Source: Asaia bogorensis (GTDB lineage: Bacteria > Pseudomonadota > Alphaproteobacteria > Acetobacterales > Acetobacteraceae). From it: a stretch of DNA of 18,704 nt. A program made the position numbers and the translations under genes. Shown in pieces: positions 7,103-16,192 of this stretch. Below the pieces are notes generated by a model. It made no database searches. It was not told the DNA's origin and worked only from the letters and a program-made list of their open reading frames with translations. Each line of letters begins with the position of its first letter. Position 1 is the stretch's first letter. The stretch lies in assembly GCA_945871455.1 (NCBI GenBank), contig CAMBXJ010000023.1, positions 1 through 18,704 on the forward strand. The letters run 5' to 3'.

Positions 7103-8383
7103 TCAATACACGTCAGCGTAGCGGGCACAGAGATCGGGCACCGACAGGCCGGCAACGTAACCGATTTCCGATCGCTTGTGGCGCAGATAGGCGTCCAGGA
7201 AAGTGGGGCCGAACCAGGATTGCACGGCCGCGCTGCCCTGCATCAGATCCAGGGCAACCCCCAGGGATGCCGGCAGGGAAGCCGCTTGTTGGCCCGGTTT
7301 CGGCAGCATCAGACCGCGTCGGATGCCGTCCGCACCGGCGAACAATATGGCACCCAATGCCAGGTAGGGGCTGGCGGCGGCATCGGCGACCCGGAATTCC
7401 ACATTGAAGCGGCGGGCGACCTGCTCTGGGTCCGATGTGGCGAACACCGGACAGATGCGCAACGCCGCGCCACGATCCTGACGAACCAGATCGACCGCCG
7501 TCGGCGCCCAGCGGTTGGGCGTCAGGCGCAGATAGGACACCGGCGAAGGCGCGGTCACGGCGCAAATCGACGGCAAGTGGTGCAGCACGCCGGCGCTGAA
7601 ATGTCTCGCGGCATTGCTCAGGCCCATCGGATCGGCGGCGTCGTGGGTACAGGGACCACCAGCCGCGTCCCAAAGGCTGAAATGGATATGCACCCCGTTG
7701 CCGACGCCATCGGGCACGGGCATGGGAGAAAACACGGCCCGGTGGCCAAGACGATGCGCGGTGGCACGGGCGAGTTCTCGGGTGATCACACCCTGGTCGG
7801 CGGCGATCAGCGCGGTGGATGGGCGGATGGTGATTTCGTATTGACGGTTGCCATACTCGGCCAGAAACGTATCTGGCGTCAGCCCGGCACCGCGCAGCGC
7901 CGCCACCAGGGTTTCCCCAAACCGGCCCTGCTGGCGGAAGGCACCCAGGCTGTAGGCGTGACCTGGACGATCGGGGACCCCCGTATAGACGAATTCCTGC
8001 TCGAACGCCGCCAACACATGCAGGCCCGCCGCCGCATCCAGGTCGGCGATGGCTCGGCGGAGGAAATCGCGCGGGCAGCATTCCCACGGCGAGGCATCGG
8101 TGTTGCGGATATCGCCCAGGATGAAATGTTCGGGTGCCGATCCGTCCTCGAAATCGACCCGAGCCCGAGCGGATGGATCGGGAACGATCATCAGGTCGCC
8201 GCCCGTGCCGAACGGGGTGTCCAGGATCGGTCCGAACGCGGTCTGCATCAGGTTGCTGTGGGTCCAGCCAACCCCGCTGTCCTGACGACCGGGCAATTCC
8301 GAGGCAGGGAAGCCCTTGCCCCGGACCTGGCCAGCGATATCGCAGGTGGCGACGAAAATCAGCTCCTCACGGATCATTTCCAT
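7103..8383 (-). CDS. Glutamine-synthetase-family ligase (GlnA paralogue)
   Basis: This 426-aa protein has the glutamine synthetase fold: an N-terminal beta-grasp part and a C-terminal catalytic domain. Visible motifs are FEQEF (E128, E130, metal ligands), EYGNRQYEI (E176, E183), NGVHIHFSL (H232, H234, nucleotide/metal site), NRWAP with R291, and NVEFRVADAAASPY (E329, R331). The canonical adenylylation segment near the C-terminus is not recognisable, and the protein is shorter than housekeeping GlnA. It therefore more likely joins glutamate to an amine or another acid to an amine, as in gamma-glutamylpolyamine synthetases. GGGAG precedes ATG 8383; an upstream in-frame start at 8422 lacks a site. 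It is convergent with the MetE-like gene. Confidence 0.85.
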   Translation of the reverse strand: MEMIREELIFVATCDIAGQVRGKGFPASELPGRQDSGVGWTHSNLMQTAFGPILDTPFGTGGDLMIVPDPSARARVDFEDGSAPEHFILGDIRNTDASPWECCPRDFLRRAIADLDAAAGLHVLAAFEQEFVYTGVPDRPGHAYSLGAFRQQGRFGETLVAALRGAGLTPDTFLAEYGNRQYEITIRPSTALIAADQGVITRELARATAHRLGHRAVFSPMPVPDGVGNGVHIHFSLWDAAGGPCTHDAADPMGLSNAARHFSAGVLHHLPSICAVTAPSPVSYLRLTPNRWAPTAVDLVRQDRGAALRICPVFATSDPEQVARRFNVEFRVADAAASPYLALGAILFAGADGIRRGLMLPKPGQQAASLPASLGVALDLMQGSAAVQSWFGPTFLDAYLRHKRSEIGYVAGLSVPDLCARYADVY

Positions 8384-8470
8384 TGGTCTCCCTGTCGCTC
8401 GTCCATCTCCGCGTCGTCGCACGATCGCTTGGCGACCGCGATCCCCCGGGCGGTTGGGCGTCTATGAGGG

Positions 8471-8671
8471 TAATACCAAGCGGCCGGAAGATTGACTCTC
8501 CAATCAGCACCACCCCGTCATGCCGGCGCAGGCCGGCATCCACGACTTTCACAGGCTGCAACCCCAAAAGTCGTGGATGGCGACCCGGAGCCTGCCCTCG
8601 GGCTTGACCCGTGGGGCCGCCATGACGGAGTTGCTGTCCGGTGGGTTATTGCTTCGGCCGGTTGGTATAAC
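8471..8671. repeat. Nested inverted-repeat element (MITE/REP-like)
   Basis: The outer arms are imperfect inverted repeats. The left arm at 8471-8490 reads TAATACCAAGCGGCCGGAAG and the right arm at about 8651-8671 is its near complement, with two mismatches and one indel. Inside lie CCGTCATG (8515-8522) against CATGACGG (8621-8628), and a perfect 13-bp pair CATCCACGACTTT (8537-8549) and AAAGTCGTGGATG (8567-8579). The element fills about half of the 459-bp gap between the ligase gene and recQ, and the open frames across it are short and lack starts with binding sites. The form is that of a non-coding mobile or dispersed repeat; copy number cannot be judged from one window. Nothing else was seen in the rest of the gap. 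Confidence 0.65.
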
Positions 8672-8842
8672 GCGGTAAGGGGACCAGGACCGGCACGCCG
8701 CGTGGTGGCGTGGCGCGATGCTGTAAGCGGCCGCCCGTCCATTCCGGCGGCAGGACGCTTCTGGAAAAACGCACCTTGGTCGTAGTCTTCCATGACGACG
8801 AGCCGTCGCCACCCAGCCAGCTTCGCGCATCGCCCAGCACAC

Positions 8843-10699
8843 CTACGCTGGACCGCTATCCGCCCGTATCACGTTCAGCACGCCATCGCCATATCGTTGC
8901 AGCTTCGATGCGCCGACACCCTTGATCTCCCCCAATTCGTCGAGCGAGGAGGGGCGGACCGCCGCGACTTCCCGCAGCACCGTGTCATGGAAGATCACAT
9001 AGGGCGGCACGGATTGCGTCTTGGCCTCGGCCGAGCGCCAGGCGCGCAGGGCCTCGAACAATCCCTCGGACCCGGGGCGGCTGACAGGGGCGGGGGCGGA
9101 ACTTGTCTGCCGGCGTTCCGACCGGTCCCGCGCGGCCGAGCGGGCGGGCGCGTCCTGGCGCAGGATGACCCGGGTTTCGGCGCGCAGGATCGGGCGGGCT
9201 TCGTCCTGATTCAGGAACAATCCACCATGGCCGGCGGTGTCGACATCGACCGCGCGGATCGCGATCAACTGCCGGATCAGGCCGCGCCAGTACTGCGCCG
9301 GACGATCGGCACCGACGCCGAACGTGGGCAGACGATCATGGTTGTGGCGCAGCACCATCTCGGTCTTTTCGCCACGCAACACGGCGATGATGTGGATCAT
9401 CCCGAAGATCTGGCTGGTGCGGTAGATCGCCGAGAGCACTTTCTGCGCATCCACGGTCGCATCGGCGGTCACCGGCGGATGGTCGCAGTTGTCGCAATGG
9501 CCGCAATCGGTGGCCATCGTCTCTCCGAAACAGGCCAGCAGGGTGCGGGTGCGACAGGTCACCGCCTCGGTCAGCGCGACGATTTCTTCCAGCTTGGCGC
9601 GCATCACCCGTATCTGCGCCTCGGGCGCCGAGGATTGCGCCAGCCAATGGCGTGCCTGGGCGATATCCTGGCCACCGAACAGCAGCAACGTCTCGGACGG
9701 GTCCCCGTCCCGCCCCGCTCGGCCGATCTGCTGGTAATAGGCTTCAGGGCTGTCCGGCATGTCCAGATGCACGACAAAGCGCACATCCGGGCGATCTATC
9801 CCCATGCCGAACGCGATGGTGGCAACCACGACCAGGGGTTCGCCAGAGCGGAACCGGGTCAGCGACTCGCGCTTTTCCCGCGGGTCCAAACCGGCATGGA
9901 AGGCCACCGAGGCATAGCCTTTCTCTCGCAGTCGCGCGGCGACACGTTCGGTCTTGGCGCGGCTGCCGCAATAGACGATGCCGCATTCCTTTTTGTGCCG
10001 CGCCAGGAAGTCCAGCAACTGGGCGGACTCGCCGACCTTGGGTTCGGCGGCCAGATGCAGGTTGGGGCGGTGAAAGCTGGAAACGAAGACCTCGGCCTGT
10101 TCCATGCGCAAGGCGGCGAGGATGTCGCGGCGGGTGCGGGAATCGGCGGTGGCGGTCAGCGCGATCCGCGGCACGCCGGGGAACAGGTCCGGCAGGCGGG
10201 CCAGTTCGCGGAATTCCGGACGGAATTCGTGCCCCCATTGGGACACGCAATGGGCTTCATCGATCGCGATCAGCGACAGATTCAACCGCGACAATCGGTC
10301 GATCGTGCCGTTGCCAAGGAGTCGTTCAGGGGAGACATAGAGCAGGTCCAGTTGCTGCTCCAGCAGATCGCGGGTGACGGACCTTGCTTCCGCCGGGTCC
10401 AGTTCCGAATGCAGGGCGCCGGCATTGACGCCAACCTGGCGCAAGGCGGCGACCTGGTCGTCCATCAGGGCAATCAGGGGCGATACGATCACCGCCATGC
10501 CCGGCCGGCACAGCGCGGGTACCTGGTAACAGATGCTTTTGCCGCCGCCGGTCGGCATCAGTACCAGGGCATCGCCTCCCGCAACCACATGGCGCACGGC
10601 GGCCTCCTGCTGCCCGCGAAACCCGGGGAAGCCGAAGACGCGATGCAGCACGCTCGCGGGATCGCCGCCAATGGGATCCATTGCGCCGGGTTGCGGCAT
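8843..10699 (-). CDS. recQ: ATP-dependent DNA helicase RecQ
   Basis: This is a full-length RecQ of about 618 aa (E. coli RecQ is 609). RecQ is a 3'-5' DNA helicase in recombination and replication-fork repair. Helicase motif I is [12 protein letters not shown] (K54), motif II is [18 protein letters not shown] (DEAH 147-150), motif III is ALTATAD, and motif VI is [10 protein letters not shown] near 324-332. The RQC zinc site C382, C399, C402, C405 has the E. coli spacing. An HRDC domain closes the C-terminus ([29 protein letters not shown], then [26 protein letters not shown]). The start is uncertain: ATG 10699 lies just after the stop of the OmpA-like gene; ATG 10681 and a longer frame to 10735 are alternatives, none with a strong ribosome binding site. 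It is probably translated by coupling to the gene before it. Confidence 0.95.
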   Translation of the reverse strand: MPQPGAMDPIGGDPASVLHRVFGFPGFRGQQEAAVRHVVAGGDALVLMPTGGGKSICYQVPALCRPGMAVIVSPLIALMDDQVAALRQVGVNAGALHSELDPAEARSVTRDLLEQQLDLLYVSPERLLGNGTIDRLSRLNLSLIAIDEAHCVSQWGHEFRPEFRELARLPDLFPGVPRIALTATADSRTRRDILAALRMEQAEVFVSSFHRPNLHLAAEPKVGESAQLLDFLARHKKECGIVYCGSRAKTERVAARLREKGYASVAFHAGLDPREKRESLTRFRSGEPLVVVATIAFGMGIDRPDVRFVVHLDMPDSPEAYYQQIGRAGRDGDPSETLLLFGGQDIAQARHWLAQSSAPEAQIRVMRAKLEEIVALTEAVTCRTRTLLACFGETMATDCGHCDNCDHPPVTADATVDAQKVLSAIYRTSQIFGMIHIIAVLRGEKTEMVLRHNHDRLPTFGVGADRPAQYWRGLIRQLIAIRAVDVDTAGHGGLFLNQDEARPILRAETRVILRQDAPARSAARDRSERRQTSSAPAPVSRPGSEGLFEALRAWRSAEAKTQSVPPYVIFHDTVLREVAAVRPSSLDELGEIKGVGASKLQRYGDGVLNVIRADSGPA

Positions 10700-10709
10700 G
10701 AACGCGGTA

Positions 10710-11093
10710 TCAGCGCTTGTGGAAGCTGATCTCAACGCGACGCGCTTCCTGTGACGAAATGGCGAACTTCACCGATCCCTTGCCGAGTAACTTCAGACGG
10801 CCCGGGGCGACGCCAGAGTCCATCAGGAGATCGACAACCCGTTGAGCACGCAGTTCCGAGACCAGAAGGTTGGCTTTCTTGGACCCGGTCGGATCGGCGA
10901 AACCGATCACTTCCAAGGTGCCCGGCTCGGATTTTGCCATCTTGGCAAGCTGGGCGATGATTTCCTCGGCCGATCCGTCCATATCAGCAGACCATTCCTG
11001 GAAAAAGATCACGTATTTCCGAGGTGCTTGGTCGGCCCAGCCGGTGGAGACCATGCCGGTCAGTAGCAACAACAGGATCGCAACGCGACGCAT
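10710..11093 (-). CDS. Secreted OmpA C-terminal-domain-like protein
   Basis: This 127-aa protein has a signal peptide ([20 protein letters not shown], cleavage near A20) and one OmpA/MotB-like peptidoglycan-binding domain. Family features seen are GFADPTG (D67, in place of the usual HTD), the helix [16 protein letters not shown] (N75, R82), [14 protein letters not shown] and the terminal EARRVEISF. The domain is shortened between these motifs, and no beta-barrel or lipobox is present, so it is probably a soluble periplasmic protein. GGAGGGAC precedes ATG 11093 at good spacing. It is followed 10 bp later by recQ on the same strand, an operon-like spacing without an obvious functional link. Confidence 0.78.
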   Translation of the reverse strand: MRRVAILLLLLTGMVSTGWADQAPRKYVIFFQEWSADMDGSAEEIIAQLAKMAKSEPGTLEVIGFADPTGSKKANLLVSELRAQRVVDLLMDSGVAPGRLKLLGKGSVKFAISSQEARRVEISFHKR

Positions 11094-11206
11094 ACCCGAG
11101 TCCCTCCGTAGATTCGAGGGCAGACTACAGGGCCGGCGGGCGTTGCGCTATCGACGGTGTGGGGTAAGCGCGGGGCTTGCGGGGTAAAGCCGCTGTGCGA
11201 GCCGCG

Positions 11207-12883
11207 TTACCCAGCCGCCGCCAGCGCCTTGCCTCCTGACAGCCGGTAGATCCGATCCAGCCGCTCCAGCCCGGTCAGCCGATGGGCGATCAGGACGATC
11301 GCGCGCCCTTCCGCCACGTCGTTCAACGTCGCCAGGAACGCGCGTTCCGTCTCCGCATCCAGTCCGGCGCACGGCTCGTCCAGGATCAGCACCTGGGCGG
11401 GCGACAGCAGCGCCCGCGCCAACGCCAGTCGTCGCCCCTGGCCGCCAGAAAAGCGAGCCCCGCCCTCGCCCACCCAGGTATCCAGCCCGTCGGGCAGCGC
11501 ACGCACGACATCGCCGATCCGCGCCGCATCCAGACTGGCCCACAACGCGGCATCATCCGCACCGGGTCGCGCGAGACGCAGATTGGCGCGGATCGTGTCA
11601 TCGAACAGATGCGTCGCCTGGCTGAGCCAACCGATCCGTTCCCGCACGCCCGCCGCCGGCAGGGTGGCGATATCGATGCCGCCCAGCAGGATGCGTCCGG
11701 CCCGGGGTGCGACGACCTTCAACGCCAGCGCAGCCAGGGTCGATTTGCCGCTACCGGACGGGCCCAGCAGCGCGACTCGCGCGCCCTGGGGAACATCGAG
11801 CGTCAGCCCATCGAGAACCAGTGGCCGATCCGTTGACCAGGCGAATTGCACCGCTTCGAAGCGAAGCAGGCTGCCCCTCGGGATATGCGACGGGATATGC
11901 GGCGGGATATGCGACGGGATTTGGTTCGGCATCGATGCCGGCTGGCTGGGATCCATGACCGCCGGGGCCTGATCGGCGGCCTGCAACACGCGCCGAGCGG
12001 CGGCGGTGGCATGTCCTGCCAGGACGCCGGCGCGGGCCAGCCCGGCCACCGCCTCAAACGCCGCGATAACCAGAAAGGCCGCCGCGACGGCCGCGACCGG
12101 GTTGGTCCCCGCGGCCAGCAGAACGCACAGGATCGCAGCCTGGGCACAGAGGAAGGCGACCGCCCCGGCCAGGGCACCGCGGGATGCGATGGCATGTTGG
12201 GCCGCGAGCAAGGCGGCCTCCCTGGCCTGCACCGCCGCCAGCATCCGTCCCTCGGCGTTGAAGGCGCGCACTTCCCGCAGCCCGGTCAGCGCGTCGGCGG
12301 TGGCGATCCGCAGTCCTCCGGCCGCATCCGCCAGCCGGCTACCGGCCGCGGCGGATGCGCGGGCCGCCCAGAGCGGCAGCAGGAAGGCGGCGATCACGAA
12401 CAGGACGCCGATCATGGCCGCCAGCTCCGGGGCTTCGGTGCCGATCAGGATCACCAGCACCGGCAGCAGCAGGACCGCGCCGGCCAGAGGCAGCAGAATC
12501 CGCAGATACACCCCGTCCAGGGCTTCGACATCGCCCACCAGCCTGGCCAGCATGTCACCGGCCTGGCGGAACCCAAGTCCTCCGGCGGACCCGTGGGCCA
12601 GACGGCGGAAGAACCAGACCCGTAGATCGGTGAGAGCCCGAAACATGGCGGCATGGGTCACCAGCCGCTCCAGATAGCGCAGAACGACCCGGGCGATGCC
12701 TAATCCGCGCAGGGCGATCACCCCCACCACGGTGCCAGCGGCGATGGCGGCGGCCAGAGTGGCTCCCGCCAGGGTCATCAGTGCGATGGCGCTCCCCAGC
12801 GCGGCCAGCGACACGCCGATGCCGGCGAGCAACCAGGGCGCGCGCCCGCGGGACAGGGTCAGGATGCGGAGCAGGTCGTTCAT
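11207..12883 (-). CDS. cydC: ABC exporter subunit CydC (thiol reductant export for cytochrome bd)
   Basis: This 558-aa half-transporter has an N-terminal membrane domain (hydrophobic segments near 18-58, 130-173 and 238-285) and a C-terminal ATPase. The segment VVLRYLERLVTHAAMFRALTDLRVWFFRRL and GDMLARLVGDVEALDGVYLRIL are diagnostic of CydC. ATPase motifs are Walker A GPSGSGKST (374-382), Q422, signature FSGGQ (478-482), Walker B VLILDEP (498-504) and H534. CydC normally pairs with CydD to export glutathione and cysteine, needed for cytochrome bd assembly. No cydD or cydAB lies next to it here: the gene upstream on the same strand is a hydantoinase. Residues about 322-335 form an unusual (IPSH/IPPH) repeat. 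No good ribosome binding site precedes ATG 12883. Confidence 0.9.
   Translation of the reverse strand: MNDLLRILTLSRGRAPWLLAGIGVSLAALGSAIALMTLAGATLAAAIAAGTVVGVIALRGLGIARVVLRYLERLVTHAAMFRALTDLRVWFFRRLAHGSAGGLGFRQAGDMLARLVGDVEALDGVYLRILLPLAGAVLLLPVLVILIGTEAPELAAMIGVLFVIAAFLLPLWAARASAAAGSRLADAAGGLRIATADALTGLREVRAFNAEGRMLAAVQAREAALLAAQHAIASRGALAGAVAFLCAQAAILCVLLAAGTNPVAAVAAAFLVIAAFEAVAGLARAGVLAGHATAAARRVLQAADQAPAVMDPSQPASMPNQIPSHIPPHIPSHIPRGSLLRFEAVQFAWSTDRPLVLDGLTLDVPQGARVALLGPSGSGKSTLAALALKVVAPRAGRILLGGIDIATLPAAGVRERIGWLSQATHLFDDTIRANLRLARPGADDAALWASLDAARIGDVVRALPDGLDTWVGEGGARFSGGQGRRLALARALLSPAQVLILDEPCAGLDAETERAFLATLNDVAEGRAIVLIAHRLTGLERLDRIYRLSGGKALAAAG
11879..11921 (-). repeat. 12-bp tandem repeat within cydC
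   Basis: Three copies of CGGGATATGCGA/G (11879-11890, 11891-11902, 11903-11914) and a partial fourth lie in frame in cydC. On the coding strand they give the peptide IPSHIPPHIPSHIP in the linker between the membrane domain and the ATPase. As the unit is a multiple of three, copy-number changes would keep the frame. Confidence 0.85.
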
Positions 12884-13004
12884 GGCGAGATCGGGGTATG
12901 GACGGAGTGGTGCGGCTTGTCGATGGAGGCAGGGCGTCGCCCGGTTGCGGCGGTCCCGGCCAGGATCAGGGCGCTTTGGGGCGCGCCCGGGCCTTCCCCC
13001 GCCG

Positions 13005-15077
13005 TCAGACCCTGGTCAACCGCAGATAGCCCATCTCATCGACCAGAGCGCGCCACCCGGGCGGCAACACAGTCGTCGAATCCAGCGCCTCGATGATCGC
13101 CGGGCCGCGCAGTTCCGTGCCCGGTGTCAGACCATTCCGCCAATGCACGGCCGTGCCGACGAAACCGACATCGGGAAACCACACATCCCGGTGGCGCACC
13201 CGCGCCGAGGCGGGATCGGCGCGCTGCGCTAGTTTCAGGTCCGGCAGCCGCCCCAGCGCCGTCAGCCGCAGGTTCACCAACTGCACAGGTTCCGCCGTGT
13301 TCGCATGACCGTAGGTCTGCTCATGGCGCGCATGAAACAACGCCGCCAGTGCATCCAGCGTGTCCCGCGTGATGGCGCCCGCTTCCATGGGAATGGTCAG
13401 CTCATAGGCCTGGCGCCGATACCGCACATCGGCCTGCCGCAGCAGCGCCCGTCGCGCATCGGGGACCTGAGAGGCCTCCAGCATCGCGGTCCCCGCCGAC
13501 TCCATCGCGGCGAAGGCATCCGCCACCCGCTCCGCCGCCACGGTTGCCAGATCGGCATACAGGGTGCGCGAGTAATCCCGCTTCAGATCCGTCGCCACCA
13601 GGCCCAGCGCGGAGAAGGCGCCGGGGGCGGGTGGGATGATGACCTCGGGGATCATGAGTTCCTCGGCCAGGGCCACCGCGTGCACGGGGCCGGCACCGCC
13701 AAACGCGATCAGGCTGAATTCGCGTGGATCGTGACCGCGCTCGACCGAGACGATCCGCAGCGCCTGAGCCATGTTGCTGTTGACGACCTGCACGATGCGG
13801 GCGGCCGCATCCGCGATCGTCAGTCCGAACGGGTCCGCCACATCCTGCTTGATGGCGCGTTCGGCGGCGGCCAGATCGATCGGCAGCCCACCGCCGAGAA
13901 GCGATTCCCGGTCCAGCAGACCCAGGATGACATTGGCATCGGTGACGGTGGGGCGCGTGCCGCCGCCGCCATAGCAGGCGGGTCCGGGATCGGCTCCGGC
14001 GCTGTGCGGGCCGACCTTCAACGATCCACCCGGGTCCATCCAAGCGATCGACCCACCCCCGGCGCTGACCTCGGCCAGATCGATCACGGGAACGCGGATC
14101 GGATGACCGGTGCCATGCATCCAGCGTTTGGAATTGGCGGCGCCGCCGACCTCGTATTCCGCGGTAACGGCGACCTCATGGTTGACGATCACGCTGGCCT
14201 TGGCGGTGGTGCCGCCCATGTCGAAGGAGATCAGGTCTGGCCGACCCAACTGCCGCCCGGCCAATGCCGCCGCGATGACCCCTGCCGCGGGGCCGGATTC
14301 GACCGCCATCGCCGGCATGCGCAAGCCTTCGGCAATGTCGAACACGCCGCCGGACGACCCCATCACATACAGGGTCGGCAGACCGAGCGCCGTGGTGGCC
14401 TGCGAGAGGCGTTGGAGATACCCGGCCAGCAATGGCCCGACATAGGCGCAAACCGCGGTCGTGCTGGCGCGTTCGAATTCGCGGATTTCGGGTAGAACCT
14501 CGCACGACAGGAACACCGTGACGTCGGGCAAAGCCGCACGCAGCGCCGCCCCGACCTTGCGTTCGTGGGTGTCGTTCAGGAAGGAGAACAGGAAGGACAC
14601 CGCGATGGTTTGCAAACCGGCGGCGCGGATGGCGTCGATCAGGGCGGGAATTTCGTCCTCGTCCAACGGCGTGACGACCTCACCCTGGGCATCGATCCGC
14701 TCCGTTATCTCGAACCGGTGCCGGCGCGGGATCAGGACGCCTGGCCCGTCCTGGAACAGGTCGTACAGATCCGGGCGAGACGACCGGCGCAGTTCCAGGA
14801 TGTCGCGGAAGCCCCGGGTGGCGATGAACCCGGCGCGCGCACCTTTTTTTTCCAGCAGGGCATTGGTGACGACGGTCGTGGCATGCGACAGCAGCGAAAC
14901 ATCGGCGGCCGCGATCGCGTTCTGTTGCAGGCCCTTGGTGATCCCCTCGATCACGCCCTGGCCGAAATCGCGCGGCGTCGTCAGCACCTTGGCGATGCCG
15001 ATCCGGCCGGTTTCTTCCTGAACCAGTGCGACATCAGTGAATGTGCCGCCGATATCGATGCCGATTCGCCAGGTCAT
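13005..15077 (-). CDS. hyuA: Hydantoinase/5-oxoprolinase family subunit A (HyuA)
   Basis: This 690-aa protein has the actin/HSP70-like ATPase layout of the HyuA family. The phosphate-binding motif is IDIGGTFTDVAL (7-18), and SHATTVVTNALLEKKGAR follows near 64. ESGPAAGVIAA (260-270), FDMGGTTAKASV (285-296), and SVERGHDPREFSLIAFGGAGPVHAVALAEEL (444-474) are all typical. The tail GPAIIEALDSTTVLPPGW is the usual C-terminal motif. Such subunits act with a HyuB partner in ATP-dependent opening of hydantoin, N-methylhydantoin or 5-oxoproline rings, and relatives form acetone carboxylase. No HyuB gene is present on either side, which is unusual. AGAGGA precedes ATG 15077; two further in-frame starts (ATG 15104, TTG 15131) lie in a 17-bp direct repeat but lack good sites. 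Confidence 0.88.
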   Translation of the reverse strand: MTWRIGIDIGGTFTDVALVQEETGRIGIAKVLTTPRDFGQGVIEGITKGLQQNAIAAADVSLLSHATTVVTNALLEKKGARAGFIATRGFRDILELRRSSRPDLYDLFQDGPGVLIPRRHRFEITERIDAQGEVVTPLDEDEIPALIDAIRAAGLQTIAVSFLFSFLNDTHERKVGAALRAALPDVTVFLSCEVLPEIREFERASTTAVCAYVGPLLAGYLQRLSQATTALGLPTLYVMGSSGGVFDIAEGLRMPAMAVESGPAAGVIAAALAGRQLGRPDLISFDMGGTTAKASVIVNHEVAVTAEYEVGGAANSKRWMHGTGHPIRVPVIDLAEVSAGGGSIAWMDPGGSLKVGPHSAGADPGPACYGGGGTRPTVTDANVILGLLDRESLLGGGLPIDLAAAERAIKQDVADPFGLTIADAAARIVQVVNSNMAQALRIVSVERGHDPREFSLIAFGGAGPVHAVALAEELMIPEVIIPPAPGAFSALGLVATDLKRDYSRTLYADLATVAAERVADAFAAMESAGTAMLEASQVPDARRALLRQADVRYRRQAYELTIPMEAGAITRDTLDALAALFHARHEQTYGHANTAEPVQLVNLRLTALGRLPDLKLAQRADPASARVRHRDVWFPDVGFVGTAVHWRNGLTPGTELRGPAIIEALDSTTVLPPGWRALVDEMGYLRLTRV

Positions 15078-15086
15078 GCCGTCCTC

Positions 15087-15130
15087 TTGCGTTGTCGCGG
15101 GCATCGTCGCGCGTTGCGTAGTCGCGGGCA
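15087..15130. repeat. 17-bp direct repeat before hyuA
   Basis: TTGCGTTGTCGCGGGCA (15087-15103) recurs as TTGCGTAGTCGCGGGCA (15114-15130), 16 of 17 identical, 27 bp apart. It lies immediately upstream of the chosen hyuA start. It could be a tandem operator, or a duplication that has created two extra in-frame starts (the peptide MPATTQ would appear twice). Confidence 0.6.
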
Positions 15131-15227
15131 ACCTGTGGCGACGGGCGCAAGAGAGAAATCCGGGCGACGGCGTGGGGGCGAAGGTTTAGAGTGGCTTACC
15201 CCAGCGACTCAGCGCGAATTTTACGGA

Positions 15228-16118
15228 TCACGCAACTGACGTGGTGGCGTTCAGCAGTTGCCGCAGACGCGCGCCACCGGCCGGGCCCTTGATGGCTTCG
15301 CGCCAACTGGCTTCCGCGACTCGTTGGTGCGCGGCGATGGCCTCATCGGCGCCGGTGATCATCGCCACTCCGGTATGGGCGCTGGGATGGGTATCCGGGC
15401 GAAACGGGTTGATGGCCAGACTGACCCGATCCCGCGCCCGCAGAATTTTGAACGCCGCGCTGGGTGCGGCGCCAACAAGGAGACCGAATTGTAGCCCCAT
15501 GGGCTCGGTTTCCATCAGGGTGGCCATGTTTTCGATTTCGGAGACGGCCACGTCGCGGCACATACGACGGCTTCGGTCCGACAGGTTCATGCCGCCGGCA
15601 ACACCGGTTTCCAGCAGCCGCTGCACAGCCGGCAGGGAGACCATGGCGATAATGCCGGGACGACGCATCGCATACATGCGCTTGCGGGCCGAGAGAATCC
15701 CCAACACCTGCTCCGCCATGCTGCGCATCGCCATGCGTTCGGCGCCGGCCTGATCGGCGGCCTCGTCGAACGCTTCGCCGAGCACGGCATCGTAGGAGTC
15801 GGACGTGGTCAGATAGCAGATCGGCCCGAACAGTTGCAGGATCTGGTCGGCGGTTTCCTCGACCTGGCGGATCCGCTCGAAATAGCCGATGGGGCGGTTG
15901 TAGTACTCGACGCCGATTCCCAACAACGACAATGGAGAAATCTTCAGCAGTTCGGCCAGGCGCTTGATCGTATCAAGTTTGATGACCTCGCCTTTTTCAT
16001 AGCGATAGAGCGCCGCGCGCGAGACACCCAGACGCGCCGCGATCTCCTCCGCCCGCAGGCCGGATTCAAGCCGATAGGCTCGCAATTGCTGGCCGATTTC
16101 GGTGAAGCGCATCGACAT
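15228..16118 (-). CDS. XRE-family transcriptional regulator
   Basis: This 296-aa protein has an N-terminal XRE-type helix-turn-helix: IGQQLRAYRLESGLRAEEIAARLGVSRAALYRYEKGEVIKLDTIKRLAELLKISPLSLLG (residues about 8-67). It is followed by a long C-terminal domain of about 220 aa that I do not recognise; it has several possible helices (FDEAADQAGAERMAMRSMAEQVLGILSARKR) and no obvious ligand motif. XRE regulators of this length often sense metabolites. GGGGAGAT precedes ATG 16118; a second in-frame ATG at 16112 is less well placed. It lies between glxR and hyuA on the same strand, so a role in controlling these is likely but not shown. A palindrome about 75 bp upstream may be its operator. Confidence 0.82.
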   Translation of the reverse strand: MSMRFTEIGQQLRAYRLESGLRAEEIAARLGVSRAALYRYEKGEVIKLDTIKRLAELLKISPLSLLGIGVEYYNRPIGYFERIRQVEETADQILQLFGPICYLTTSDSYDAVLGEAFDEAADQAGAERMAMRSMAEQVLGILSARKRMYAMRRPGIIAMVSLPAVQRLLETGVAGGMNLSDRSRRMCRDVAVSEIENMATLMETEPMGLQFGLLVGAAPSAAFKILRARDRVSLAINPFRPDTHPSAHTGVAMITGADEAIAAHQRVAEASWREAIKGPAGGARLRQLLNATTSVA

Positions 16119-16192
16119 GTCCGGCTAATCTCCCCAGCCCTGGCCGTTGCCGACCAGTTTAGATGACTGCGCCGAGTCTGAGCCACGGATAC

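Noticed and set aside
8518..8842. Small open frames in the gap between the ligase gene and recQ
   Set aside because: They run through the inverted-repeat element, lack binding sites and have no protein-like composition.
8792..10729. 645-codon open frame on the plus strand opposite recQ
   Set aside because: It mirrors a clear RecQ with all helicase, zinc and HRDC motifs; the plus-strand translation is low-complexity and typical of GC-rich antisense frames.
12884..13004. Remnant of cydD upstream of cydC
   Set aside because: Only 121 bp are available and no ABC transporter motif can be read in any frame.
13305..14495. Long plus-strand open frame opposite hyuA
   Set aside because: Shadow of the well-conserved HyuA frame; no family motifs.
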